Assembly (NCBI RefSeq): GCF_004027225.2
Contig: NC_044277.2
Coordinates: forward strand, 31,546,495-31,610,494
Length of the DNA stretch: 64,000 bases
Origin: Strigops habroptila
Lineage: Eukaryota; Chordata; Aves; Psittaciformes; Psittacidae
Reading direction: 5' to 3'
A model generated the notes under the pieces. The model ran no database searches. It was given only the letters and a program-made list of their open reading frames with translations, and was not told the origin of the DNA. A program made the translations under genes and the position numbers. Shown piece by piece: positions 46,901 to 60,775 of the stretch. Position 1 is the stretch's first letter; the number at the start of each line of letters is the position of its first letter.

Positions 46901-49900
46901 GAGGAGCTGGAAAACTGCTTCTGCATGCTATATTCTACCTGTGGGGTTTTTTTCTTTTATGATACAGTGCAACCCTTCTGATAATCTTGGAATGCTTTAT
47001 GGAATAACCTTATCAGAAGTTGTACTGGTTCCAGCTCTTGAGTGAACTCAAGGACATGCAGGAAGCTTCCTATCTCCTATGCCCTGCTACACATTTTGCT
47101 GTCCATTGTGTGGTATAATCAGTCCTAAACAAAAAACTCTGCTTATTGTATGCAAGTAGGTTCAGATGCCATTTTGCTCTCTCTGTTCAGGACAATAATG
47201 AAGGGTGATAGGATTATGGACTATCCTCATACCCAAAACATCCATCATCATATTTTAAAAGACAGATGCAAGCCCTCTCATTTTTACAACTGGTAGCATT
47301 CTTTAACAGTGGCAATGAGCTGGCTGTGTAGGCACGCTTAACCAAGGCCTCGAGCAACACGAGCTCTACAGCAAGGCCAGTGTATAGATCCCCTCCACCA
47401 CACACTGTATTGCTGCAATGGCTCTAGGCAGTGGACCTTGCACACTCTTAGAAGGCAGCTTCCTGCTCTAACCCTTCTTCACACAAGATGTGATAGCAGC
47501 ATGTTGTTTTCAAGCACCATTCAGACACATAGGGAAAAAAAATAACATTCACCTTCTCTGAAAAGAAGAGTATCTCAGTAGGTCATCATTGTTCATCATC
47601 TGGTACACATGCCCTGTACAAATCCAGTTAAAAATGCTCCTGTAAAACTGCTTCAATCTGTGCAAAAGATAGCTGAATTTCACTTGCTAATCAGGTGCTT
47701 TTAAATGTTGGATAGCAGAACTTCAAATGTTATTACTTCTCAATAAATCGTTTACAGAAAACTACCCTTGACATTGCTGAACAACAGTTACATTAAAGTT
47801 TACATATATAGGAAAACTGCCCAGTTTATGTTTAATTAACAGGAGCTAGTAACTGTTTTTACATCATTGAAATGCGTATTTGAATGGAAAGAATGCCTGC
47901 AGTTGCTGTTCAGTGTAAGTAGCTGTAAAATGGCACAATAAAAGAACTCTTTGATTAAGAGATAGATGACAGACAAGCTACCAACGAAGAAGGAAAATTT
48001 ACAGGAAGAGACCTAGAAAAAAAGCCTTTTGAAATTCATCCTTCCAATTTCCAAGTCCCCAGGGTAACCTGAGAGGCACAAATAATCCTATCTCCCTGTG
48101 GACACACAGATGCAGTCTCAGGCCAGTTCTCCTCCTGACTCCAGTGGATTCCAGTGACTTAATTATGACAACAGGGTTCTTGTCTAAGTCACAGTGGTAT
48201 CCCCAAACCAAAAAGCATTTATAACCATGGTACTGCTTGCATAAATTCTCCACAGATTTTGGAGGGTTTCCACAGGGTCTGCTGTACTTTTCAACCTATT
48301 GTTATTCCCTTTCCTTTAAACCGTTCATTCATTATTATATTCAATATCAAAAAACTGAAAAACTTTGTACTTAAAAAATGACAAATCTATAAAGTTCTGC
48401 CTCCCTACGAATAGCACTTTTATTAAGAACCAATGTAACTACAAATACTTCCTATGCACTACAGAAGACATAACATGTGAATTTTATAATATACTTAAGT
48501 TTATGATTGAAATGTTAGAATATTTCATGCCTACAATCATGGAAAATATTCTACTCAGAAAGTATCATCTCACAGATCTCACAGTACTAGATATATTCAA
48601 AGTTGCCCTGTCCTTAACCATAGCTAATACTTTCTTATTTTTCTTAAGAAGCATATTAAACTAGACTGATGTAAAGTTATTTGCCAACAGCTCATATTTG
48701 TTTAGGAAATCACAGTAGCTTCATCACAAAAAGGAATAATTTTTATACTACCTAATGGCTAAGTTTGAAAAGTTTCTTCAGTAGCAGAATTTGTTGTATT
48801 TGCGACATTTTTGAATTTTTATAGTATTTGCTACAAAACTAGTTACTAATTACATGACAAAAGATTCATTGCATTAAATATGCTACTTAAAATAATATAC
48901 AAATGTTTACATGTTAGAATTATCTTTTGTTTCTCAGTGCATATGGTTTGATAAGATTTTCTGTAAATAATCTCTGGCTTTTTCATACCAAAATTTTATG
49001 CTGCACAAATACAAACAAATCTAAAACTAGCTGACTTTTATTTCAAAACTCCAGTCCTGACAACATTCTGGCATATGAGTAAATTTAAGATAAGGGAATG
49101 AATGTAAGATGGAAGATATCATCTATGACATGATCAAATTCTGCTATTCCCTCTGGTCTTAGCAGAATTTCTTCAGTGCTGCCAAAACAGGCCCCTCAGT
49201 GACTACTAAAGAGAGGGAATGAATTGACTCTTCATACTTCTGTCATATAAAAACTCATTTCAATTGATTTTTTAATATGGAAAAATGTGCACTATAGGAA
49301 AGATGTTCTTTATACTATTTTTTTTCATGTTTTGCTAAGGAAATTTCTCATAGTGACATCTTACATTCATAAAAATCTGCTTTCTGGGGGATTTTTGGCA
49401 CAATGATGTATATCATGAACAATTAATGTATACTAATGACTACTGCAAAGTATTAATATGCTTAATATGTATAATTAGTATTTCTGATTTAGGGGGATCA
49501 GAATGCAGTCCTGGAATTAGAGCAGTTGAAGAAAGAAGCTAATGATGAACACCTTTTGGTCCTATGTCAATCCAAGTTTTACAGTGTTCACTAGTATTCA
49601 GACCCCCCACACAGCATATTTCTCTTCATATTGGATACCTGCACTGATTTTTAAATTATGAATGATCTTGCAGCTTGTAGTATGAGACATTCTTTCAAAT
49701 TCTAAGTTAAGTCATCTACTACTGGAGGCCAAGAAATATTAGACTTAGGTAAGCAGAAGTTTTAAAATTATATAATTAGTCAAACTGAGAAACATTCCTT
49801 TGAGATACGCGGTACTATAAACTCGAGTGAGAAATGATTTTTCAAAATAAATTTTTCAGTAATTGTGAAGAAAGACGAAGGTACACAATAATAGTTTTGC

Positions 49901-52900
49901 TCATGTTGTTTGTTGTGTTTTTTCTTTAAATCTGATGGCTTTACAATCACATACAGAAAGCATTCCTATTTTATCTGAAGACTATTAACTCTGTTAATTG
50001 CTCAGCTCTCCATAGTAAATGTAATCATTCTTTCTGGCTGTGCTATAAAACAGAACACAAGCTAATAAAATAAAGGTTATTTCCATAAAAAGTGTTCTTG
50101 TAAATAAAAACGAACCTCAAACTACTATCACTACTGAAAACAGTTTTGGTTTTCTTTTTTTTTTTCTTCTTTTAATAAGTAGCAATATGTCCTTTTACAT
50201 TCCAGCTCAGTAAGAAATGTAGATCCCCAGAAGAAAGTCTTAATTTAAAGGGTTTTTTTTCTTGTTTCCATGTTTTCTAAGTGAGTAACACATCTTCACA
50301 ATATTTCTTGCTTTGTAAGTACAATGAGTTAAGGTGGACATACTCAGAAGGCATCCTATTTTTGTCAGTAAACTAGCATATTTACCCAGTATGTTGATAA
50401 AACACACATTTTAATGTGTCTCCCATCCCATTTGCTGGCACATACCTGAGATGGGATACGCAGGAAGACTGTACTAACAAACCCTATTGAAACTGTATGA
50501 GCTGAGCCAGAACATCTCCTTACTAAAGTAAAAGTAGACAAAGATCTTCACATTAGAGAGTTCATTGGCCAAAAGCACAGAATCTCATCTTTGCCTTACA
50601 GAGATACACGCTCATGTAATACTAGATCAGGGATTCCTCTCCTGTAAAATACCCTCAGCACCAGGGAGAGCACTGACAGTCATCATTACATCAGCTCTGC
50701 TGCCACCCACACCCAAGTATTTCATAAATGGTCCATGAGTAATGACTGGGAAATGTTTGCTTGTATTCCAAAACATATAAAATTATGACGTTTGACATTA
50801 AAGGATTTGTAACACTGTAGTATTACTTTACTTAATAGAGATGGCTGGCTTTTTATTTTTTAAATAAAAATGTAAAAGTTGGATCAGATCTAAAAGTTAG
50901 TGATAAAATCTAACTGTCAATCACCAAATGTCTTAGAAATCTTGGAAAATAAATAGTCATTTGTGCTTAAGACCTAAATACCATGATGGAAACATGGCTA
51001 CAATCCCTTACAACATTAAAACATTACAGCAAGCGTCTTAACACAGTCACTCCATGTCCACCCCACCAACACCCCCCAAAAAAAAAAAAAAAAAAATTCA
51101 GATCCAAACAAGGACAAAATTGCCTTTGAACTGGTTAATGTTAAAAGATTTTTCAGAACAATTTGTGAATCATGAGAGTAAATGTACAGCACAACTGCCT
51201 CCAGTAAGATGATCAAAGGCACCATCTCATATGCACTTCTCAAACCCAGCATCAACTATCAGCTTTACTGAGTAAATTTATGGCACTTAGAGGCTTCTGT
51301 GCCTTTTCAGTTTGCATCTTCCTTTTGACTTTTTCCTAAAAATCCAGTGGTTAAATAAAACCAGCAAAGCCAGTACCAGAACCGAGTAACAGGTTTTCAT
51401 GGCACACTTATTAGGCAAGGTGGTAAGATAAGCTGCAACAAATCATGCCAGGTGGAACCTAAGTACAAACCTTTGTGGAAAGTCTAGGCTAAGCCTGTTT
51501 CTATTACACATGTTTCTAGACACTCAGACCACCTCAGGCATCCTATAAAAATGAGATTCGTACACATTGAATCTGCCCCTTTTTTCATTTGAATTGATGA
51601 TTCATTATGTTGAGCTCCACTGTATCACACAGGAAAAATACATAGCTTTCTTTAATAAGTTATGATGAGGGTTGGGTTGTTTTTTTTATTTTTTCATTTT
51701 TGTATAACATGGAACAGACCAGTATTGCAAGGTCTGAATTGTCTTTATATTTATGCTTTGGGCTTCATAAAGTATCCATCTTTAAGAACACCCAGCTACA
51801 ACATCAACTACCATGAATATGAATAAATGTAGAAAACAAAGAACATGCCTGGCTTCTGACTTGTCAAACACTATAGACCCACCCTATTCAGCACATTTTT
51901 CAAGCTGGAAACAGTCCCAAAATAGTTATGAAGATGTCAATAAGTAATCTACATCAGAGTTTCGAAAGGTAGTAAGAGATTTAATACTCCAAATTCTATG
52001 AAATGCAATTTACAATTTTAATCTTGTATCCACTAGGGTCTTTGCCCTGTCTGTACTTGAGGGGAAATATCAAAGGATTATGAAAGCTCTAAAATATTTT
52101 GAGCCTGAAGAATAGTTGCTGCAGGATAATTCTGAAGATAATTTACACTGGCTAAGGATATAGCCCACTTTAAGATCATCCAGCAGCTTATTCTAAAAGG
52201 ATAGATGATTTATTCACTTTATATACCATACTGTCATTGAGGGGACATGCTACTAGCATAGCAACAGCAATATAACGGTGTCATATGCAAAGGGAAGATG
52301 TTACATCCAGTACTTAAGGTCAAGGTAAACAAATCTATCTGGTTTATCTGATTTTATTTATCACTTACACATGCACATATATATCAGTGAATACCTTGAG
52401 TAGCGCCTCCCAAGGTACAAGACACATACCAGTTTGCAAACTCTTAGTTGCATTCTCTCTTTAACAGAAAGGTGTGCTTTGAGGATGATTCTCATATTGC
52501 ATTCATCCACTATCTGCATAGATCAAAATTATTAAGATAACATTTTCTGCAATTTCCAGATGGCTTGTGCGTGCTGTCATGAAACGAGTGGTGTAGCTAT
52601 GTGCGGTGGTCCTGCAGCTGCACTCTCCAGTCCTTGATTACCTACCAGATTCAGGAAGATTTTTGCTATTTTTATTTCACATTATTATTATTATGTTGCA
52701 CTGAATTTCTTCAACTAAGGAGAGCTGGATTACACCTATGAAAACTGTATGTCAGCATCTAATAACTTAAAAACTTTCTCCTGAGCTTTCTCGGCCTACA
52801 ACTTAGCATAGGGCAGCCTTTCACTAATTAATACCATTGCTGAAGAATAGGAAATAGTCCAGAAAAAGACATCTCATAGTCAAGAGGTCATACACAGACC

Positions 52901-53079
52901 ACTGTATACAGGTCACCACAAAACATCAACTAGTAGCTGTGCAAAGGCACTGATAGAGACCAGTGTGTCTCAGTGATGGAAGAGTCAAGGTTGTGATGGT
53001 GCCTACTGAAGAAACACATTTATAGAAGATTTAGAGGGATAGCTAATGGTGAAGTGGAAGCCTGATGACAGTGAGTCAA

Positions 53080-53444
53080 AAAGGAAGTTAAGGGGTCACC
53101 TCATTGCTCTCTACAGCTTCCTGAGGAGGGGAAGTGGAGAGATAGGGAGGTGCTGATCCACTGGGATCCACTGATAGGATGCATGGGAATGGTTCAAAGC
53201 TGCACCAGGTCATTAGGAAGCATTTATTCACTGAGAGAGTGGTCAAACACTGGAACAGGCTTCCTAGGGAGGTGGTCAATGCCCCAAGCCTGCCAGTGTT
53301 TAAAAGGCATTTGGAAAGTGCCCTTAATAACAGGCTTTAACTTGGTCAGCCCTGAAGTGGTCAGGCTGTTGGACTAGATGAAATTTGTTAAGTCCCTTCC
53401 AACAGAAATAGACTGCTCTGCTCTGCTGTGTTCTATTCTATTCA
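53080..53444 (+). mobile_element. CR1 LINE 3' fragment, different subfamily
   Basis: GGTCACCTCATTGCTCTCTA CAGCTTCCTGAGGAGG, CACTGGAACAGGCTTCCTAG GGAGGTGGTC and GGACTAGATGAAATTTGTTA AGTCCCTTCCAACAGAAATA, ending in TTCTATTCTATTC. The distinct end sequence sets it apart from the CR1-J-like copies. Confidence 0.9.
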
Positions 53445-56400
53445 GTCAGAACACAGTACACCAGGTACAGGAGATTGGAGGTAAAGACTGAGGACACAGA
53501 GTAGATATATTCCTTTATCTAGCTGTTCCAGGAGGCTGTCTGCAGTAGACTGCAAGATACGTAGGTATCAAATGTTATGCAGATTTAAAATTTTGGTTTA
53601 TGCATACATATGTATGTGTATATATGTACACACGGGAATTTATTGTGAGTGTTTTTCTGACAGCTGGATTTGCCTCCTGAATTGTCATTGAGTATACCTA
53701 CAAAAACGGATTTGACAGGGGGAAACTCTCCCTTCTACATACTGGATCCTAGTAATTTTTGACACTGTATTGTCCATGTGCAGATTCTCTCCACAAGATA
53801 GTCACAAATCTGTATTTTTCCACTTCAATCCATTCCTGTGCTTGCTTTGTGTCCAGATTAACAGTAAATTTGCTAACCCTATCTGAGGTTAGCAAGCACT
53901 ATTAGAAGATTGTGCATTTTCATGGAGAGGAAGCAAAAAAAATAGGATACTTCTGCTTTTTACATAGCAACAGATAAGGTATACTGTTAAGTATGTGACT
54001 TGCTATTAGGTAGACTTTAGTATTTAATATTTCTGTTTTAGCTTAATATTCTTTAGTTCATTTTATTCTTGAAAACTCACAATAGCCATGAAGTGTAGCC
54101 AGTTTAGATGGCTTAGAGGATTTTTGTAGCATAGTTTTGTAGTGACTTTTGCTGAGCTACAGTTAAATGACTGGAGTCACTTGTTACTTATTTGCTTAAA
54201 TCAGGTAACTCATTATTTTCTGATATACAGAGGAAATTAACCAGACACTTGTCCTGCAGAACAGAATGAAATGAGAAGAAAAGAGGAAAGAGTCCAGGTG
54301 TAAGATAAAGCCAAACCATCGTGACACTGATAAGCAAGACTAAACACTCTTGTTCAGTCATCCCCAGGTGATTAGTAATTTCTTAATAAGATTCCTTGGC
54401 AGGTTTTTATGCAAACTTGCTCATAAACAATGTTTTATATAACCAGTTAGATAAATTTTACTTACGAATTATCTACATTTATCTTAAGAAATACCATATA
54501 ATGATTTTTTTTTTCCCCCCACAGATAAACACCATTGCCTTTGTCATACACAATAAGAGTTCAAAAAAAGGTTAACCAGCATAAAGGTAAGGTTTGTTTG
54601 GCGCTTTTTTTTTTAAGTTTGCCTAGAATCTTTCTTTTCTATGTGATGAATTAACCACAGCAAGTCTTCAAATTTCTATATTCTATCCTCTTCTGAATTA
54701 TATATTCTACATACTGTTTCAAAACAAACTCAGTACACTTCTGCCTGTGCTAGTGAGTATATAACTCTTGGTCCTATGTAAAAGGCTAATTAAATAACTA
54801 GGCAGAGAATTCCCATTATTTTCAGTTACTCTGTCTAAAATTAAAATTTTTAACTAGAGTCTACACTGACTCATCACATTCCTGCAGAAAGAACGTTGTG
54901 TCAACACACTTGACTTAACTCTTCTGAGACACTATCATGGTTATGCTTAGCTTGACAACTTCTCTCATTTTCATTCTTATGAAAATCAGTTAATGAGAAG
55001 TTCAGAGCATGTTAAAGTCTATGAGTTTAAACTGAAATTACAACAAAAGGACAGAAATTTCAAAATACTACCCCCACAAAGGAACAACACAAAAACATAA
55101 AGGCATGTATTCTGTTTCAATGATATTTGGGAACAGCTGTTTATAGTATTAAAATTACTCAATTTTATACATCGAATAAATATGAAGATTTTTTTAGAAC
55201 AACTCATTTTCTGGGGAGCCATGCATGTTAAATACCCTGAATTTTAAAGGGATGCTTTCCCTTATGAGAACAATAATATATTATGGGATTGAGTACTGCT
55301 GGAAATACAGCTTGTAAATTATATCAAAACCAACAACCCAAAGCTTCTAAAAATCCTAAATTGGGCCAAAGAAACCATTACACTAGGTCATAAACCAAGA
55401 AATTTCATATTAAATTATATTTTCCTTAAGAGAACAACATCATTCTCGGTTTCAGCAAACATTAAATGACAACAGTATCTCCTTGGAAAATACGAACAGG
55501 GCTGTCCTGAGAATCATGGAGGACCTGGTCACTTGATACCTTTATGGAAAGAGGCATCTGCATTGTAAGTAAGTCCTATAAATTCAGATCCCAGAGCACA
55601 CAGAATCTTCTGGAGGAGCTTAAGTCTGTTTTTTGCTGTGGACATACAGCTCCACTCTGCCATTGGACAGTGTTCCTCTTTATTTTAACACATTAGGTGT
55701 GTTCCCAGGCAGGAATAAAACATTAACTGTGACTTCCAAGAAATACAGACATATCTGCTCCAAACACATTTTTAACAGTGATTTCAATAGGCTCAAGATC
55801 AGTAAAAGTCCCTTTTAAAAGCTGATGATAAATATTAGAAAAATAAGGTGGGCTGCATCTCTCTGATTAATAAAGCCAGAGCACTGATCAAGCTGAGCAG
55901 GAAAAAATGCACTGGCATGGAAACTATGAAAGAAGGGGTCCTGTGAAGTTGTGCTTAGTATCTCTCTTAAAAGCAGGTAAGAGGAAACTTTGAGAAATGG
56001 ACATAGGTGCAGTTATGAGTAAAACCACAATAAAAATTATCAAGATACAAACTGAAAAGTTATATGTAGCTGCAATAATGTAGGTTAAATGATCAGGTCT
56101 ACCTTAAATATCATACATAACAGCTGTGTCCGAGTGGGTCTTATGGACATCAGCAATATCATGCGGACGTATTCCTTGGGTTTAATTTATTCATGTAGGT
56201 AGGCTCCATCATTTTATCAGAAAACTTTGCAGTCAGTAACATTACCTCCATATCTGTGACAGAGGGACGAACTATATTCCCCTTTGTATGAACAGAGAAC
56301 CGAGGCAAAGGACAACTAAAGATAGTGTTTATGACAGTTGAGTCCACGTGTCTACAGTATAGTCATCTGCACGCAAACTAGATGTCTAAATTCCTTTGTA

Positions 56401-57309
56401 TACTATGATCAGAAACAGGCACATCTAAACAGATTCATCATACCTATCTTTAATAGTAGGTTGAATTGAATCACCTCTCAAAGCATCCACTTCTTCTGAC
56501 TGGTTGACTAACCAAAGTGCTCACACAAATGCACAGCCACCCAGAGTTAGGTGGAGTGAATCTACACAAATGACTCCCCAAAATCTGAGAGCTGAAGGTG
56601 GAGGCTCGCCTCCTGCACTTTTTGCCTGAGCACTTTCTCAAAACTGAAAGTATATCATATAGCCCCCCTGCTACAGGTTCTGAATGACAGAAAAAAACCA
56701 TCCTTTATCATATTTTAAAACAAATTCAAAATATTGTTATACTCCTAGTTCACGTAATGAATGTTTGCTCCAACCTAAGATATGTTTCAGAGGGCCTGAG
56801 CTTCAGGAAAGGAGTCAGCCAAATTAACAATAGCCATGTGTACAATCATAAAATGATGAACGCTATCCCAAGTGAGGATTAACAGAATCAGGCCCAGGTA
56901 GCTCTGTGTTTATAAAAATTGAGATATATGTAGCATAATCCAAAACCAAGTTAGGTGAAGATCATTTCTCATAACAGAGAGCAACAAAGCAAATGTTAAG
57001 ATACCGTGTCTAAATGTGAGACAGCTGTACTGCCTGATGCTGCCTGTAGTCCTGGTTTGTGAATGTGTACCCAAGAAAAAAAAGGAGGAAAATAATAATA
57101 TAAAGAAATATTATTGTCTTGCTGTTATTTCCTGAAAGGGATCTGAATAAAAAGTTCAGTCAAGGAAGAAAAGATACAGAAGTGAAGTAAAAGGCTGGGC
57201 ACCTGTATGCCACCCAATAATCAGTTTTATGAGCCCAAAACGAGGAACTATATGAAATACCACTATGGACATGAAGAATCCTGAATACATTCTTAATTAC
57301 TAATTTCAA

Positions 57310-58020
57310 AGACATCAGAAGATCACTGAGTTCAACTTCCTTCTCAATGCAGGTCAGACTGGGTTGCTAGGGGCTTTATCCAGCCATATCTTGAACTACT
57401 TTGAAGGATGGAGACTGCCCAACCTCTCTGGGCACCCTGTTCCTTTCCTGGACATGGTCTTCCTTGCTTCTCAGAGCTTCCTTGCTTCTTCCTTACCCAC
57501 AGCCTGAAATTCTCCTGTGTCAAATTACATCCACAGTCTCTTGTCCTTCCACCTGCACCACAGTGAAAAGCCTTGCTCCATCTTTTCACAAACCACCTTT
57601 AGGTAACAGAGGCTGTTATGAGGCCCCCTCCCCAAAGCCATCTCATCTCCAGGCTGAAACCGGGCAGGTGTTCAAGGCCCTGACCATCTTGATGGCCCTC
57701 CATTGGATTTGCTCCATTTTATCGATGCCTTTTCTTTAAGAAAGAAGGGGGCACAGGGGAAGGGAAGGGGCAAAACTGGATTCACTATTTTAGATGCCAT
57801 CTAACAACTGCTGAGTAAAAGGGAGTAATCGCTTCCCTCAATCCTGCTAATACATCCCAGGATGCTGTCGGTCCTCTGCTCTCAGGACACACTGCTGGCT
57901 CATGCTCTGCACTCTGTCTACCAAGACCCCTTGCTTCTTCTCAGCAGAGCTTCTTTCCATCCAGCTCCCTAATTCTCCTCCCAGTACAGGATTGTTCCCC
58001 AACTGTCCCCCAGTTTTTCA
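57310..58020 (-). mobile_element. Old CR1 LINE fragment, about 700 bp
   Basis: Plus-strand phrases in reverse CR1 order: GGCACCCTGTTCC, AGCCTGAAATTCTCCTGTGT, ATGGCCCTCCATTGGATTTG CTCC, then CAAAACTGGATTCACTATTT, AACTGCTGAGTAAAAGGGAG TAATCGCTTCCCTC, AGGATGCTGTCGG, ACACTGCTGGCTCATGCTC and CAAGACCCCTTGCTTCTTCT CAGCAGAGCT. It has many substitutions. The frames 57401-57739 and 57902-58120 lie inside it and are not genes. Confidence 0.8.
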
Positions 58021-59549
58021 CTTAACTGAATTTTTATTCTTTCAGAAACGCAATACCTTTCTAGTCTGCATAAATTACTATGGCATTCCATATTTTTTTT
58101 TAGATATATACATAAATTAAATTACCATGAGGGACTTAGTTGGAAAAGACTCACTCAGCTGTCTCAAACAGTTTTAATTAAAATACTGCCATATATGTTC
58201 ACTTAGCCAAAATAAGAAGTCAGCCAGTCTCTTCCACCAGTACTTCTGGACACATTTGACAGAGCCAGCAGAACTCATCTAAACCTCCTGCTGTCATTCA
58301 TCCGACAATGAATGGCATTTCTGCTTCCATCTGCATGAGGGGGGAAGAGTTAAAAGCTGCCATTACAGCTGGAATTAAGGAGTACTAATGGCTTGACAGC
58401 CATGTTCAGGGCATGAGAATTTAGATCTTACAGAAGAAGACTAAAAGGAGTTGGTTTGCCCATCTCAGGGATGTAAAAAGTGAGAGGGAGTTTATTCCAC
58501 AAATAAACTGTGCGTGGTCAACCTCATAGACGGGCAGGAATTATTTAGACGATAACAAAATGCTGCCATAAGAATGAAGGCATAAATTTGAGGCTGGCAA
58601 GTAGAAAGCCTCTAAACGTGGCAGGGTTACGGCACTGTAACAAACTTCCATTTAGGTATTGACGAGGAACCTAACTGGTTTTAAGACATGGAGAGAAATT
58701 TATGAAAGGGTTGGTGACATCAGCCAAATTGATGACTCAGGAGATCTTTTCTAGTCTTGCGTTGCTGAACAGTTACATCATGAGTATTTGTTTTAAAAGT
58801 GGTCAGTGAACTATATCAAGTGTGTTTTTCTAATTATGAATTAAACAAATATAAATGACAGCAAGTTAACCTTAGTGTAATAAGCAATTAAGAGAATTAT
58901 GCTGTGACTGCAGCTGATACATAATTAGCAACTGCTGCAAATGATGTTATCCATCTAATTTGCCCAGATTGGAGTAGCATTATTCTTAGGCATGTTTAGC
59001 AAGTTCTGCAGTTATGTGCACTTGAGTGAAGTGCTCTTTACTAATGTGTTCAAATTCACAAAGCTGTTATTAGAATTGCAAATAAGATATACATCGGCAT
59101 CATTTCCTCTGCCAATCATTTTCTCTTCTTTGGAACTATCCTTGACAGAAAATCAAACTGTAACATTTCCAAAGGATGTTTGCACGAATTGAGCAAAAGT
59201 GGTGTTATATAATTAAACAGGGAAAACGTGCAAAAACCATCCTGATAAACCAAACAGGACTGAATTCAAAACACATGAGCTGCTACTGAGTGGGAAGGAA
59301 CAAGAACCATGGAGTTCACTGGGGGACTCCCAGGGAGGGAAACATTCACAACAGAATATACTTAAGAAGGTGGAAAAGGGAAAAATATTTTTTTGAAGTG
59401 TTGTATATTTAAGGCCCAGGATTGAAGTATACCTAGTCACTCAAATTCTAATGAAATCAGTAGAAAAAATCATCCCCTTTCAAGGACTGGGTCTTCAAGG
59501 TCAATACATGTTGGAGTTGCAAATCCTCAATTAGCTCATTAAAGCATTA

Positions 59550-59582
59550 AAAAAAAAAACAAAAAACAAAAAACAAAAAAAA
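59550..59582 (+). repeat. A-rich simple repeat (CAAAAAA)n
   Basis: Four A runs separated by single C residues, ending in AAGGG. No element boundary can be tied to it. Confidence 0.85.
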
Positions 59583-60685
59583 GGGAACTAGCGGTTCACA
59601 GGTCTTCTGTTCATCTTTCCCAGAAGGATACTGGAAAATCTGGACAACTGGAGAAAGTCATAAGATATGATGAGGGAGCAATTGTCTGATAAGGAGCACA
59701 CACAGCCTTGGGTGAATAACATAATTATACCATTTAACAAAAATCTTTGGGGTGTGCATACCTTCCAGCAAACTAGCAGGAATTTCTCCAATTTCATAGG
59801 TATTTATGTGGCTTTCAGGAGCACATGATTTTTCCAACAGCTGTGTCTCCAAATGGTCATCTTTTTCTGATAATGGCAGGTTGAAATAGGACAGCTAGCA
59901 AGCAAGGAGGTTGGTGAAGCATGCAGCAAAACTTTACTTACATTCAAAAAAGAACACAACAGAGTATAGAATCTTCAGTTCTCCACATACAGACGAGGGA
60001 AGGCTGATTTCCTAGGCTGTGTTTCCATCCTCTAGGTAATACCTGCAGCCAATAAGAGTAAAATAAATGGAATGCAAACCAACTATGCTCCTAAAGAAAA
60101 TTCTTATTTGGATTATAAAGGTTGAGAACACAGTGCTTTCACTCAAGTTACAAAGGCATTTCTGAAGATTCAAGAAACTTCAAGAAAATGCTTAAGTCAT
60201 CAGACAATGTTGATGCCAGATTTTCTTCCACTTGTAGAATAAAAAAGCATAGAATTTATACAATGTCTTAAAATACTATCTGGAAGGATTATATATAGGG
60301 AATAAGAGACAAAATGGTTTTTAAGACTGTGGAACTGTTGACATAGCAGCATATGAATAAAAGATTCCCTGCTCTTTGGATGACTCTAATGTTTAGGTAC
60401 TGGGTAAACTACATAGTAAAACAGGAGTTGTAGTAGAACAGCCTGAAAGAAACAGAAGTTTAATTTGACTATGTGGAGAGGGTTTCAAGAAGGATGAAGG
60501 CACGAAGGACACAAAGGGACATTTTGTAGTAACCTTGAGAACTACTTTACAACTTTTGCAGCCTCATTGACTTTTCTTGGGTAAACTGCACTTTTAAATG
60601 CTAAGCTTTACCTGGGCAGTAACTATATTTCTTTTTTTACTTTATGCATATTTATGTCAATGCTACCTATTAATTCTACAGATAC

Positions 60686-60775
60686 TGACCTGGTTTTGGC
60701 TGGGATAGAGTTAATTTTCTTCCTAAGTGAGAGGCTACGTGGTAGGTAGTTGCTGGCTGGGTTTAAACCACAACA
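60686..60775 (+). mobile_element. Internally deleted ERVL-type LTR relic
   Basis: The left part, TGACCTGGTTTTGGCTGGGA TAGAGTTAATTTTCTTCCTA, matches the start of the LTR at 1615-2263. The right part, TAGTTGCTGGCTGGG TTTAAACCACAACA, matches its end. Only about 90 bp remain of roughly 650, so the whole U3/R/U5 middle is missing while both termini are kept. No matching target duplication is visible. Confidence 0.75.
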
